Shown: in pieces, positions 47,701 to 59,719 of the stretch
Position numbering within the stretch: position 1 is the first letter of the stretch
How the letters are laid out: each line of letters opens with the position of its first letter
Source of the DNA: Branchiostoma floridae
Taxonomy: Eukaryota > Chordata > Leptocardii > Amphioxiformes > Branchiostomatidae
Length of the DNA: 64,000 nucleotides
Assembly (NCBI RefSeq): GCF_000003815.2
Contig: NC_049984.1
Coordinates: 2,043,186 to 2,107,185, forward strand
Reading direction: 5' to 3'
Position numbers and translations under genes: made by a program
The notes under the pieces: generated by a model
Databases searched by the model: none
What the model saw: the letters and a program-made list of their open reading frames with translations, nothing else
Told to the model about the DNA's origin: nothing

Positions 47701-50700
47701 ACTAGTGACCGCGAGACGACGTGCGAGGCCAAGAAACAGGGACCCGTTTGGCTCAGATCTTGACGAATCAGAGAACTCCGGCGACGACGACGAGAAACTT
47801 ACCGATGTATACGGCAGCAACAACCCCCACTTTGCTCGAGCTCGGTCGGTTCCCATTCTCCGAGACGACATGTGGCCTTCTGCTGATGCTCTGCACCTGG
47901 ACGAGTCTCAGTACCTCGCCGTGAAGATGGCGCTGACCAAAGAATTCTCTGTCATCCAGGGTCCACCGGGAACAGGGAAGACGTACATCGGGCTCAAGAT
48001 CGTCCAGGCTCTGCTGAAGAACAAGAGCGTGTGGCTGAGGGACCAGGATCTGATGAACAGCCCAACTAGGCCCATCCTCGTGGTGTGTTACACGAATCAT
48101 GCTCTAGATCAGTTCCTGGAAGGCATCTCTGAGTTCCACTCGACAGACATCGTGAGGGTGGGAGGGCGAAGCCGCAGTGAGAAGATGGAGCAGTTCAACC
48201 TGAAGACCATCAGGTTCAGCCAAAGGAAGTCAAGAGACCTCCCTCGATATATCCACGAAGGAGCTGCGGAGGCAAGGGATGACATGGAATGTTTCCGACA
48301 AGGCATGGAGATAGCTGTAGCAAAGATGATGGCGACGCAAAGAGGACTCCTTCATGAGCATGCTCTGATGCCATTAATGAGCGACAAACACAGAGAATCT
48401 TTGATGAATATGCCCCCCATGGGACACGACCCTGGATGGGCCATGGTAGGAAAAAAGGGTTCCATAACCGTGCAGTGGCTTGGTCTGAAAGGAAATGTTA
48501 TCATACTGCCGGGAGGGGGCAACCAGAACCAACCTGAGGAAGAAGAGGAGGATGGAAGAGTGGAAGAGGATGAGAAAGACGAAGAGATTGACGTCGTAGA
48601 AGAAGCCGGCTTTGCAGAGGAACAGCGCCTACTCGACACCGACGATGACAAGAGAAGGAAAGCCAAGAGGAAAGTCCGTGAAGACGTACATGTGGACCTC
48701 GCACTTGACGTGGACGCGCTACAGCTTGAAGAGGATCAGGCTGGGGAACATGGTCTGTGGCAGGTGCAGACCAATGCGAAGAAGATGAAACAGAAGGTGA
48801 AGCACGAACTCAGCAAGACGGACATGATGACCGAAACTGAAGTTCGCCGTGTCCACAATGTCTGGACTCTGCAGCTGCGGGACCGATGGCGCCTCTATCG
48901 GTACTGGGTGGCAAGGTACTGGGCCAAGTACAGGGAGTCTATCGAAGGCTATGAACGAGAATACGAACATGCGGCTAAGCGTCTAGTAGAGTTCCAGACC
49001 CAAGAAGACGGCGAGATTATGAAGCAAGCAACCGTCATCGGCATGACCACCACTGGTGCTGCCAGGTACCGTTCAATCCTGCAGGATATTCAACCTGCTA
49101 TCATCATTGTAGAAGAGGCAGCAGAGGTTCTGGAGGCTCACATCGTCACAACGCTCTCTCAGCAGTGCCAACATCTCATCCTCATCGGAGATCACCAACA
49201 GCTCCGTCCCAACCCAACCGTCTACCAACTGGCCAAGAAATATAACATGGACATCTCCCTGTTTGAGCGCATGGTAAAGAACGACATGCAGTGTGTGCGG
49301 CTTCAGTCACAGCATCGCATGCGGCCAGAGTTCGCCCGGCTCCTGACGCCACACATCTACGAGTCACTGGACAACCACGAATCGGTGCTCAACTACGAGA
49401 ACATCAAGGGTGTCTCTTCCAACATGTTCTTCGTGGATCACAGCTACTGGGAAGCGCACGACGGCGACACGAAGAGCCGCTCCAACATGCACGAGGCAAA
49501 GTTCATGGCCAGCTTCTGCCGCTACCTGCTTAAGCAAGGGTACAGCCCGTCCCAGATCACCATCCTCACCACGTACACGGGACAACTCTTCAACTTCAAG
49601 AAGGTCATGCCGAGGCAGGTCTTTGAGGGTGTGCGCGTCTGCAACGTGGACAACTTCCAAGGAGAAGAGAGTGACATCATCCTGCTGTCACTGGTGAGGA
49701 GCAATGTCGAAGGCAACGTGGGCTTCCTCAAGGTAAACAAATGCATAATAGTGTGTTATACATCGTTGGTTCTTTGATATTCAGTTCATGCTCACTTGTT
49801 TGTGACGTGAACGTTCCCAAATGAAGTCATCGATGATAATTATGATCTATGTTCTCACCATGTCCATACATTGTTATACACTTTTTAGGTTGAAAACCGT
49901 GTTTGTGTGGCTCTTTCTCGAGCGAAGAAAGGTTTCTACGCCATTGGAAACCTGACAATGCTGTCGCAGACTAGTACACTGTGGAGCAAGGTATTGTACG
50001 ATGAAGAAAATTACTTTGCATACTCTTGAAATTCTTTTTAAAAGTGTTGCACCTAAACGTTAGTTTTGACACATTGTTTTAATGTCTCTAATACCCCCCC
50101 CCCCCTCACATGTAGCGAAAATCGATCGTACGACGAGTCTGCGAGCTCTAAATTACGAGGAGGCATGACCCTGACGGGAAGGTGGAACTCTGCCATTTCT
50201 TTGTCGGCATCAGGGTCATGCCTCCTCGTAATTTAATAGAGCTCGCAGATTCGTCGTACGATCGATTTTCGCTACATGTGAGGGGGGTATAAAGGATTCT
50301 GTCGACTTCTTTCCAGATCATCCAAGAGCTTCGGGAACAAGGTTGTGTAGGCCGGCACCTCAAGCTGTGTTGCCAAAACCATCCAGACACCAGTATCATG
50401 GCGGTCACTGAGAAAGACTTCGAAAAGGCACCGGCGGGAGGCTGCATGCGGCCCTGTGACTTCAGGCGAGTAAACAGAGTAGATGAACGGGAATACAATA
50501 ATAAGAAATGATAATAACTTTATTGCAAAACGAGGTACAGAGTATGGCATCTACATAACTACAGTTCTATAGCTTAACTTAAGGCTTATCTTACTAATAC
50601 AGGAGTTGTAGTATGGGATAAGTTTCTTACATACATTGTACATCATCAGATTGCATGTTTTAGTATTTTTAATTAATTTCTGAATCACAGCTGTGAAAAA

Positions 50701-53321
50701 CTACTTTGATCATAATTTCTGTTGAATTAATCTCGGAAGCACAATAGGTGCCGACAACAGAATCGTACAAATTTTAATAATAGCCTTGTTTTTTATACAG
50801 GCTAGAGTGTGGCCATGCCTGCGCAAGCGCCTGTCACCCGATCGACCCTGAGCATGAAGAGTACAAGTGCAAGAAGCCTTGTAAGAATGTCTTGTGTGAC
50901 CTCGGTCATAAGTGTCCAAAACCCTGTCATGAGACCTGTGACGACTGTAAGATACGTGTAGAAAAGACCATCCCCGACTGTCAGCACAAACAAAAGGTGG
51001 CGTGCTATGTACCTCCGAGTGAATTCGTATGCCAAATACCATGTGAGAAGACCCTTCCCTGTAACCACAAATGCAAGAACAAGTGCGGTGAGAGGTGCAC
51101 CCAGTACTGCAAGGAAGTTGTACCACACCAGCTCCCCTGTTTACACACCATCCAGGCAGCCTGCTCAGCTAAGGAAGATAGCCTCGTCTGCAACACCCCG
51201 TGTCCACAGGTGCTGAAGTGCGGCCACCCTTGTTCTGGTACATGTCATCTTTGCAAGCAGGGAAGGTTGCACCAGCCATGTGTGCGGCCATGCAACCGTG
51301 AGCTCATTTGCTCCCACCAGTGCAGAGAACCGTGTTCTCATCAGAATTGTCCTCCGTGTCGAAGTCCTTGCAGAAATCGCTGCGTTCACAGCCATTGCCA
51401 AGATGAGTGCGGGAAGCCCTGCGTAGTCATGCCGTGCCAGGAGCCCTGCGAGTGGAGATGCAAACATCACAAGTGTGACAAGCACTGCGGTGAGCCTTGC
51501 GATCGTCCTCGATGTGACCAGCCCTGCCAGAAACGCAGACGCTGTGGCAGGTGTAAGAAGAGCCGACCGTGCATCGGTATGTGTGGGGAACCTTGCCCGA
51601 AGAAGTGCCGAGTTTGCGATCGTAAAGAGTTGACAGAGGACGTCTTCGGCACCGAGGGCGAACCCGGCGCACGATTCGTACAGCTGGAGGACTGCGGGCA
51701 CGTGCTAGAGGTTAGCGGGCTGGACCAGTGGATGGACCAGGGGACGGACGACACCACCGACAGAAACATCAAACTCAAAACCTGCCCGATCGCGAGATGC
51801 AAGACGCCAATACGACACAACGTGCGCTACGGCAATAGCATTAAGAATACGCTGGCAAAGATCGAGGAGGTAAAGAACCAGCAGTACGTTCCAAAGGCAG
51901 AGAGGAATTCCAGTCTCAAGATGTTAGCTGGTCTCCGTGATCATGATTTGGACCTGCGACTGTACTGTGCTGAGTCCTCGACTGATCTCTATAAGCAAGT
52001 GGGACGCTGCTGTCTGTCTTCACCTGAGGAGTTGGCCATGTTTGAAAAAAGAATCCTTTTCCTGAAGAAAATTGCGAGGCGTAAGAAAGATAAAAAGAAA
52101 TGCCTTTCTGCCCTGGCAGACAAGCGCTACATTATGGAATTAGACAGGGAAATCAAAGAATTGGAGAACTGGCTGCTTCGTCGGACGGCCTATGTGAGCG
52201 ACCAGGTAAGGCCAGATGTAGCTAAACTAACGACTTTATACATTGTATTTCACGTATCTTGCCAAGTCTCTCGTAAAATATTCGCTTTCTTTTCTCCAGA
52301 TATTTCCAGGTTTCATACATGTATGTCAAAGTCAAGCAGAAGCGAAAATGTAATTTTTCCGTAGACATCATAGACTCTTGTGATTAGATAGACATGTCAA
52401 TTAAATCGCAATGTTTCTACACATATTGTCCAAACTATGTCAAAGCCCATCCGCCATGGGATATACTTTATATTTAGTCATTCTACACTAGTTGAATCCT
52501 TGTGTTTGGTTCTGTCCACAGGAATGGGAGGAGTTTGAGAGAGAGATGGCCCGACTGAAGTGTCTCCTGAAGCTCCGAGTCCTTCAGAGTCAAATCCAGA
52601 GGAAGGGAATCAGCCTGAAAGACGTGACCCAGACGATCCTGGACGGTGCGGAACGCAGGCTGACCGACCTCAAACCTTTCACGGAAGACAGGGAGGAAAT
52701 GGTCGAGCAAACCCTGGAGTATGTCCAGGAAACTGTGACCCTGAAGAGTGCCACAGCAATGTATGAAATTTATAACATTTTTGATTAGATAAATGTTCTT
52801 AGTGACAATGTTACCAATATATGATGAAAGGGGCTGCAATCCATTTAAACACGTGTAGTTTCAAGATATTCGTATCTATTTAGGTAAAATGCTGTATTAA
52901 ACATGACTTTACACTCTCACGGAATGTTTTGTCGAACACAAGAACATATCGCATCAGCCATGGTCAGTCATCCGAACGGGAGACCTGGCACACCCCGTTG
53001 TATTGGCCTCCGAAAGGGTTTGTCACTCCGTAAGGAGCGGCCATAACCCCGACGGTGCGGTATAACCCCGTACGTCGATTACCTAACCTAAACTAACAAT
53101 GTATTTGATGACATGATTGTGAATTGTATTTTTCAATTGTTCCCGACAGGGGGGCTGCATATGGTGCTATGGGGGTGAGGCAGTCACGGGCTTCGACCAG
53201 ACATCCGCTTGGCACCGCCGGAGATGCATATGGACGGATCGAGGCGCGGCGCCTGGCCCGATCAGGTCAGGCCGACTTGGCGAAAGTCTATGGCTCGAAA
53301 TTCGACGACTTCACAATCTAA
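44482..53321 (+). CDS. ZNFX1: ZNFX1-like helicase, paralogue C (full N-terminus, no RZ finger)
   Basis: Exons 44482-44606, 45464-45572, 45907-46036, 46378-46565, 46766-49732, 49889-49990, 50317-50465, 50801-52205, 52522-52760 and 53150-53321, about 1861 residues, frame kept at each junction. A clear RGG box opens the protein (YRGRGRGRGNFGGRGG), then an alpha-helical region over three exons (residues about 42-184), and the ZNFX1 helicase with GPPGTGKT (about 583), VEEAAEVLEAH (about 965), GDHQQLRP, QHRMRPE, FQGEESDIILLSLVR and ALSRAKKGFY. The Cys/His-rich NFX1 finger exon spans about 1257-1725. One donor is GC (CAG|GCGAGT at 50466). The last exon lacks the RZ finger and gives a 57-residue Arg-rich tail (GVRQSRASTRHPLG) that resembles one unit of the gene A tail. 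No clear poly(A) signal was found. Confidence 0.85.
44719..44768. repeat. GT microsatellite
   Basis: GT dinucleotide tract in the first coding intron of gene C. Confidence 0.95.
44987..45158. mobile_element. Pogo/Tigger-type MITE in gene C intron
   Basis: Ends CAGTGGAAGCCGCTTAATTG and CAATTAACTGGCCTCTGCTG, flanked by TA on both sides, the target duplication of Tc1/mariner-class elements; the inner part repeats GTGCAATTA and TTATCCG motifs. The CAGTxxAxxC start fits pogo/Tigger ends. Non-autonomous. Confidence 0.78.
45739..45770. repeat. TGAA microsatellite
   Basis: About seven TGAA units in an intron of gene C, followed by CTTTATTGCGATAATGACC, a sequence typical of the 3' end of non-LTR elements; a related piece (TAACTTTATTGCAAAACGAG) lies near 50515. 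Confidence 0.8.
50092..50289. mobile_element. Palindromic MITE (TACCCC family) in gene C intron
   Basis: Almost complete 198-bp palindrome: TACCCC then CTCACATGTAGCGAAAATCG at the left, and the complement ending GGGGGGTA at the right; inner arms AATTACGAGGAGGCATGACC / GGTCATGCCTCCTCGTAATT. Flanked by AT/TA. It lies 25 bp upstream of the acceptor AG of the 50317 exon. Confidence 0.92.
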
Positions 53322-53329
53322 AAATCATG

Positions 53330-54672
53330 AATACGTTGTTTTGTGGGGAAATTAGGTAACTACTAATGATGGTATAATTGGCTAGTGTGTTTTATCAACT
53401 CTAAGTATGGTTTGCAAACCTGACAGCGGATGCCTCGAATGAAAATTGATTACATGTACATCATATCTGTCCCTTTCTAGGGCCTTTAAGATAGTGGTCG
53501 TAATCAATGCACATTTTACGTTTGATCTTATCGTAAACGTCATTTGATTGTCACAAGAAACATTTTATAATGAACGGACCTTTCAGTTGTACGTTTATGC
53601 TCTCTAACAAGCTAAGTACGGGTCAAGGTGAATAGAATACAGTTCCTAGTCATTCCAAGTACAAATTATGTAAGGATGTGATATAAAACTAAAACTACAA
53701 AGTCTAAAGGAAACTAGAATGCACAGGTTCAGCTTCTTCCCACTTCTTAAGTCAGATGGAGTTTGAAATACATAGTTTGTCTATAGCTAATAGCATAAGG
53801 AATGTAAATGTTTCTGTGCTATCTAAATATCGAAAGCATGGAAACTTATCTTGCACACAGTTGTGCGGAGACTCCGAGCGAGCTCGCTGGAGTGAGTGAG
53901 TGAAGAAGATATTTCATTGTTGTATAGTATAATGTTGGACAAAGCAAAGGTAGATATTCGGAAATTTTGAATGGATACTTCCAATAGATAAAGATTCAGA
54001 GTCAAGAATGATTTTGACCTTTTACTATCAAGATTAAGAAAAATAACTAAAAGAGGTAAATGTTATAATCAAACGTAGTAATGATAAATAAATAGATTAT
54101 CATGATAACTGCATTTATGTAAAATTACCACAGCCTTAATCTCTTTATAGAATACACAGAAACTTATACATTTTATAAAATAAACAAAAACTATTAAAAT
54201 TTATAGAATAAACAGAAACACAGTTACTTCTGAATCTTAAGCAACTATTTTAGATTCAAGCATCAGTCTGTAGATATTTGGATAGAATAAAATATATGAG
54301 ACTGCATTTTCATTACACAAGAACACAAACTGTAGCCAGAATAAATACACATTTTGTTTAAAGCTGAGAAGATAAAATGTCTTCTACACTTAACCATTCA
54401 AACTTAGTCAGCATCATGTGCATGGATGGATTTCAACATACAAATATTCACAAATAAAAGTTACCATTTTCACTGCCTGTGTAATTTGTGTTACTTACTA
54501 AATTCCGATTATTAATAGCAGCTGAGTATCAAAATTCATTTCCTTCTTCACAGCTATATTAATTGAGAAAGATAAACTATTAAGAGTATAAACTATTGTT
54601 ATAGAAAATTTGCATTTAAACAACAAAAAAGTACTTCTATCTAGACTTTGGCACCAAAATACAAAAATTCTT
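53330..54672. other. Intergenic region between gene C and the ANKUB1-like gene
   Basis: AT-rich 1.3 kb. Expected to hold the 3' UTRs of gene C and of the convergent ANKUB1-like gene. A short GAGTGAGTGAG tract with GCGAGCTCGC lies near 53875. No gene recognised. Confidence 0.7.
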
Positions 54673-57600
54673 CTAGTAACCTAACGAGTCCAGATCCTTC
54701 TTCATCAGCCATGTCCTAAACGAGCTGGCACTGACAGAACTCGATCTGTCCAAACCTTCCAGAACTTTATTCCCCGATGTCTGTAAGAAGTGATCACTAA
54801 CTTTTGTGACCTTCCCCATCGGTTTTGCTCGCAATTGTCGTGCTCTCTCGTCCTCTTTTTCATCTGCAAAATTCTTTCTTGCCAGCCACCTGTGCGACAT
54901 CCTGTCCTCCTTATCCTCCTTGGGAACTTCAGGTGCTCGTACCCTTAAGATGGGTTTTCCGATGCTCCCGGACTTTTCACTCCAGGTTCGCCTCGTTCCA
55001 GATCCCGAATCTGAGTCTACGTCTTCCAATTTGGCACGGAAACGCACCTCTGTGTGCTTCGAGACTTCCGACGCCTTTGCGTCACTCTCAGTGTCTTCAT
55101 CTTTATCTTCATCTTCCTCGTCAGCATCTCCTCCTTCTTCCACTGCATCTTCAAGGTCCTTGAGGCCCTTCTCATCTTCTCTTGAAGCGAACTTCAAGCT
55201 TTTCGGCGAGGCAAATCCTGTGCCTTGGAACTCACCTGGGGGGAGAATCTGCGCCATGTACAGCTGACCTTGAGTGCCCTTCAGCCAGGTGGGCGTCTTG
55301 GAGTCGAACAGTTGGTGAGCCTTCAGGTGGACATCTTGGGAGGAACCGTTGGCTCTCATCTGAGTGGCTCTGACCTGCACGAACATGTACAAAATGACTA
55401 TCATAAACTGGAAGATCTACCAACTACTGGGTATCGTAAAGCTCAGACCAAGGCCGTGCTCAGAAATAGTCATACCTTGTTGTCAACCAAGGATAGATGT
55501 GTTCAAATGATCATACTTTCCTTACTGAAATAGAGTGGAACTCATCATCAAGTACAGTAATGAACATTTTCACTAAGTAGCTTTAAACAACATTTGCAGA
55601 TAACCCTAGTTCACCTTTATCCACTAGTTCACCATTATCTGTGGGGTAACCGATATCCGTTTTAAAAAGGAGGAAATATTGCAATTTGATACCAATGGAC
55701 GTCGAGTTGATATCTATCAATACCCCGTTATCAATGGATATAGGCTACCGCTCGGATAAAGGTGAACTAGCGTTAGATGTGCAAAAGTTAGGTGTGACAG
55801 GTCATTCAGTGTAATATAACCAGCTGCTTCTGCCCCATGTAATACGAACCTGCCACTGGAACAGGAACAGGTGTCTCTCCGTCTTCTTGTGGTTGGAATC
55901 AGCAGCAATGGTTAGCGCCGTTTTGCCCTCTCTGTCGGCAGCGTTGATACGGGCGCCCTTCTCCAGTAGGATGTCCACACATTCTCCTCTCCCCCTAGCG
56001 GCTGCAGCATGAAGTGCAGTACGACCTGACGGTGTGGTGGCATTCACGTCAGCACCTGAGTAAGTCACAAGATTCAAATGTTAATGTTTTTTTGAATATC
56101 AAATTTGTCTGAAAGCTCCATTAAAACTGACATCTAGGTGTAGTTTAAAGAATGTACCTGGTCCCTGGAAATCTAAGTTTACAATGCAGTCACAAATGTG
56201 TTGCACCATTTTCATGTCTGTCTGTCGATTATAAACATTGAAGGTACATGTAAATGTACTTCCTTTCTATGGATAATGTTAGCTGCTGCATCTGTAAGCA
56301 GAAATACCTATTGTTACAGTAGTGTGTAACAGAACAAGTCAGAATTGCCCTGAGAAAGGCTAATTTGCATCCAATACCAAACCGAACTGTTGACAGATCC
56401 CTGTTCACTATATCTGCAGGTAGATGTCTATAATATGATCATGATGATATCTGAAACTAACAACAACCGTTCATGCTTCATGCCCCCCTCACCTTCCTCC
56501 ATGAGGCTGTGCATGAGATCCAGATGTCCCCGGTTGGAGGCGATGAAGAGCGCCACAGCCGCTCGCTCGGCAAACCAGGCCCTGCGCTGGCGGGGACCCA
56601 TGTAGTCCGACGTGGGCGACTGAAACTTGGTGTCGGGTGTCACTCCCAGCTGAAACACCTGCCGGAAAAAGGCAAAGTTCAATATGATATTCACACTAAA
56701 GTGGTGTGTGCGGGCAGGCTTGGGTGAGATGCAATTCTTACACACGGTGGTGACTTCTGTGTTCAACCTATCATCCTGTGGGAAAGGTGGGAGGTGGCAT
56801 ACAAGCTAGAGAGTCAATTAGTTTTACCATTTAATTATTATTATGAGTTCTAATTTAATGTCCTTGGTACTGACTGGACTACACCACCCGTCTCTGGTCA
56901 ATACTATCCTTGTTCTAGGTGTTGATTGGACAATACCACCCCTGTCCTTGGTACTGATTGGACAATACCACCTCTTCTTGGCACTGATTGGACTATACCG
57001 CCTATCTATGGCCAATACTATGGTACCTGTTCTAGGTGTTGATTGGATAATGCCCCCTGCCCTTGGTACTGATTGGACAATACCATCCCTGTCCTTGGTA
57101 CTGATTGGACTTTTAGATCTCCATCAAACAGAATACTACAAAATAATGGTTTTATCACTTTACTTCCAAAGAAATCATCAATATCTTAGAAAAAGAGTTT
57201 TTTTGTTTGGGTCTTTTGATTTGTATACCAATCATACATTGTACAGTACCCATCACTACTATTGTATAGTGCCATTCAAAATTTGATGAAATCAGTGGCT
57301 AGATCAGTGGGTCCTGAGTACGATACTCGCCAATCCCCTGCCCCCATCATGGTAGAGTGACGTCCAACGAGCCTCATGGCTGATTTGTCCAAAAGTGAAA
57401 AAAAAAAAACCTACGGATTTGGTGCTGCCAGTGTGTCAACATCTGTACACTTGCCACTAAGGCCCGTGAATTTTTTTTGTCTATTTTTTTTATTCACCAC
57501 ATTTGAATTTTTGAGCTGCACTGCTGCTGTAGAATGTGGAGGCATTAGCAATGCAGAGGCTCAGACTCTGACCCTAAGGGCTGACAGGTGATGCTGATAC

Positions 57601-59719
57601 AGAGCTTAACTTAATACTTTTTTCTGCATACTTGCACTGGTGCAGGTAACATTGAAAACTACCTGCACCAGACAAATTTTACCTGCACCACTCTGAATTT
57701 AGGAAGTATGGATTGTACTAAAATTGTTGAGGAACCATGAGTATTCTGTATTGCTATATTTTTTCTTATATACTTCGTAATAGGTGGTAACAGTCAATGC
57801 AGCTCAATCCACATAGATCTTCATCATATGACATTTATGTATAAAACCCAGTACATGGACTAGGTTAGGAAATACCTGCACAGCTCCAATTTTTCCTGCA
57901 CTAACCTGCACATGTAGGTGGTATTTCGAGCCCTGTGATATCTCACCTTTTCAATGTCTCCCTCCGCCGCAGCCTCCACCAGATTCTGCCACTGAGACCA
58001 CACCTTCAGCTTGATGGTCCCGCCTTGGACAATGTCATTGTGCCGCAGGTCACTGTCCTCATGCATGTCACCTGGTACAAAGTAGTCAGAGTAGTGTTAG
58101 AAAGTTTACTAGTGCAATGGCCGAGTGGGTAGAGTGTTCGCCTTGCATTTGGTAATTGTGAGTATGATCCCCAGCCAAGTCAATATGTACCCAATTTCTC
58201 ACCGCAAAAGCACTACCTAGTACACTGGCTACATATAGCAGTGAGAAGCAGAACTCCAGTAAGAAGCTCCAGGGACCTGCTGTTAAGTGACTGCACAAAG
58301 CTGTGTGGCCCAGGGCTACTGAAACGGAGATGGAGGCCACCCTATTCACCATCTGATGCGGGGAGGGCTTATACTAAACTGAATTAAGTAAAAACTGATT
58401 AAAAGTTTGTAGTTACAGTCATATAAACTGGATATGTCAGGTATAGAAATGCAACAACAATGTTTCAGGAAAAGTGTAGATGTTTAGAAAGGGGTCTGTT
58501 TTTAAGAACAACGAATATCGGCTACCCCACAGATAAAGGTGAATTGCAGAGTGAATGCTTGACAAGGCCTTTTAACCTCAGACAGCCAAGAAAGATAATA
58601 CACAGGCTCAGCTTTGAACAGACCTTCATCCAGGTAGGAGAGCCTCTGCAGGTTGGAGGGGATTCCCACCTCCAGTTCCACGGCCTCCTTCAGTTGCCAC
58701 ACCTGCATTTCAGGGTACACCTGGCCGATGGTGAACATCTCACCTGTCGTAACCAGTAGCACCTGAAAACAGCCAGGAGAAATACATCAGGTCAAGGTCA
58801 AGAAAGATGGCATTGAACGTGAATGTCATGGCCAAGTGGCTATTGGTTATGCGATTCACAGGTTCAATTCCCGGTATTCCTCCCCTAACGTTGTGTCCTT
58901 GGGAAAGGCACTTGATACTTGATACCTTGATACTGCATCCAGGAGAGAAGGCTTCAGCCTGTTGTGTCCTGATCTTCGCTATTTGTAACATACAGGTTTC
59001 TACATAATATGGCATTCTCTATGGGATTTGTCACCAACCAAAAGGACCTTTGATAACCTGATTAATAATCTATGAGGACAGGACCCATGACAGGTGTATT
59101 GTGAACTATGACAGGTGTACAGAAACATTATTGTGAAATAAGGTCATCAGAATGGTCCCAGGGGTGGTGGGTCATTTGCGTTTATTATGACTTATTGTTC
59201 GTATCAACAATGTGATGGGGCATCTTTAATCGTTGAATTCTTGGCTTATTTAAGTTATTATTTTGATATTGAGTGATGACTGGTTACAAATCACAGGAAA
59301 GCAGAAAAGGCGATTACAAAATCATGATATAACACAGTTACGTGTATTAGATGATATATTACTATACAAATGAAAATGTATTCATAGATTATGCCAATCC
59401 AAAAAAAAAAAAAATTCTGTAAGTTTCAGTCAAATGATCCCAAGATCACAGGACGTGAATACAGTTCATATCATCATCATCATCATCAAATAATAATAAA
59501 TAAAGAATCATTATTTTCTTATTTGCAAACGACTTTAACATCAATAAATACTAATGCTGAAAATACAGATAAAAACAAACTTACTGTTTCATACCGACAA
59601 TTGTACAAAGTGAAAATTTCGTACCGGAAAAGGTCTCTCTTAAATCTTACCTTGAGTGAAAATGTCCGGTGCGGGGCGAAGCCGACCTTGCCCGTTTTCT
59701 TCGCTGTTCGACCTGCCAT
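54673..59719 (-). CDS. ANKUB1: ANKUB1-like ubiquitin-like and ankyrin-repeat protein
   Basis: Minus-strand exons 59651-59719, 58624-58762, 57947-58071, 56493-56658, 55850-56055 and 54673-55374, about 468 residues, phases consistent. The first exon gives a basic start (MAGRTAKKTGKVGFAPHRTF). Exons 2-3 form a ubiquitin-like fold (LKEAVELEVGIPSNLQRLSY, GGTIKLKVWSQWQ), followed by ankyrin-type helices (AVALFIASNRGHLDLMHSLM, RTALHAAAARGRGECVDILL, KTALTIAADSN). The last exon is an acidic, Glu/Asp-rich linker and a charged C-terminus. Order and motifs fit the ANKUB1 family, whose function is poorly known; human ANKUB1 has one more ubiquitin-like stretch at the N-terminus, from memory. Expression is from a region shared head to head with the 60380 exon. 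Confidence 0.72.
56862..57115. repeat. Intronic minisatellite
   Basis: Variants of a unit of about 33 bp built on CTTGGTACTGATTGGACAAT then ACCACCCCTGT, in at least seven copies with two longer inserts (TTCTAGGTGTTGATTGGA). It lies in an intron of the ANKUB1-like gene. Confidence 0.85.
58108..58385 (+). mobile_element. tRNA-derived SINE in ANKUB1-like intron
   Basis: Head AATGGCCGAGTGGGTAGAGT and TTCGCCTTGCATTTGG resembles a tRNA A-box region; GAGTATGATCCCC is a decayed B box. The body (GTGGCCCAGGGCTACTGAAA) and an A/T-rich tail follow. Read as a SINE, not a tRNA gene. Confidence 0.65.
58824..58935 (+). mobile_element. tRNA-derived SINE, second copy
   Basis: ATGGCCAAGTGGCTA, then GGTTCAATTCCCGG (good B box), then TTGTGTCCTTGGGAAAGGCA, a block typical of SINE bodies. 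In the first intron of the ANKUB1-like gene. Confidence 0.65.

Noticed and set aside
58108-58200. tRNA gene
   Set aside because: A and B boxes are present but the stems do not pair and a SINE body follows.
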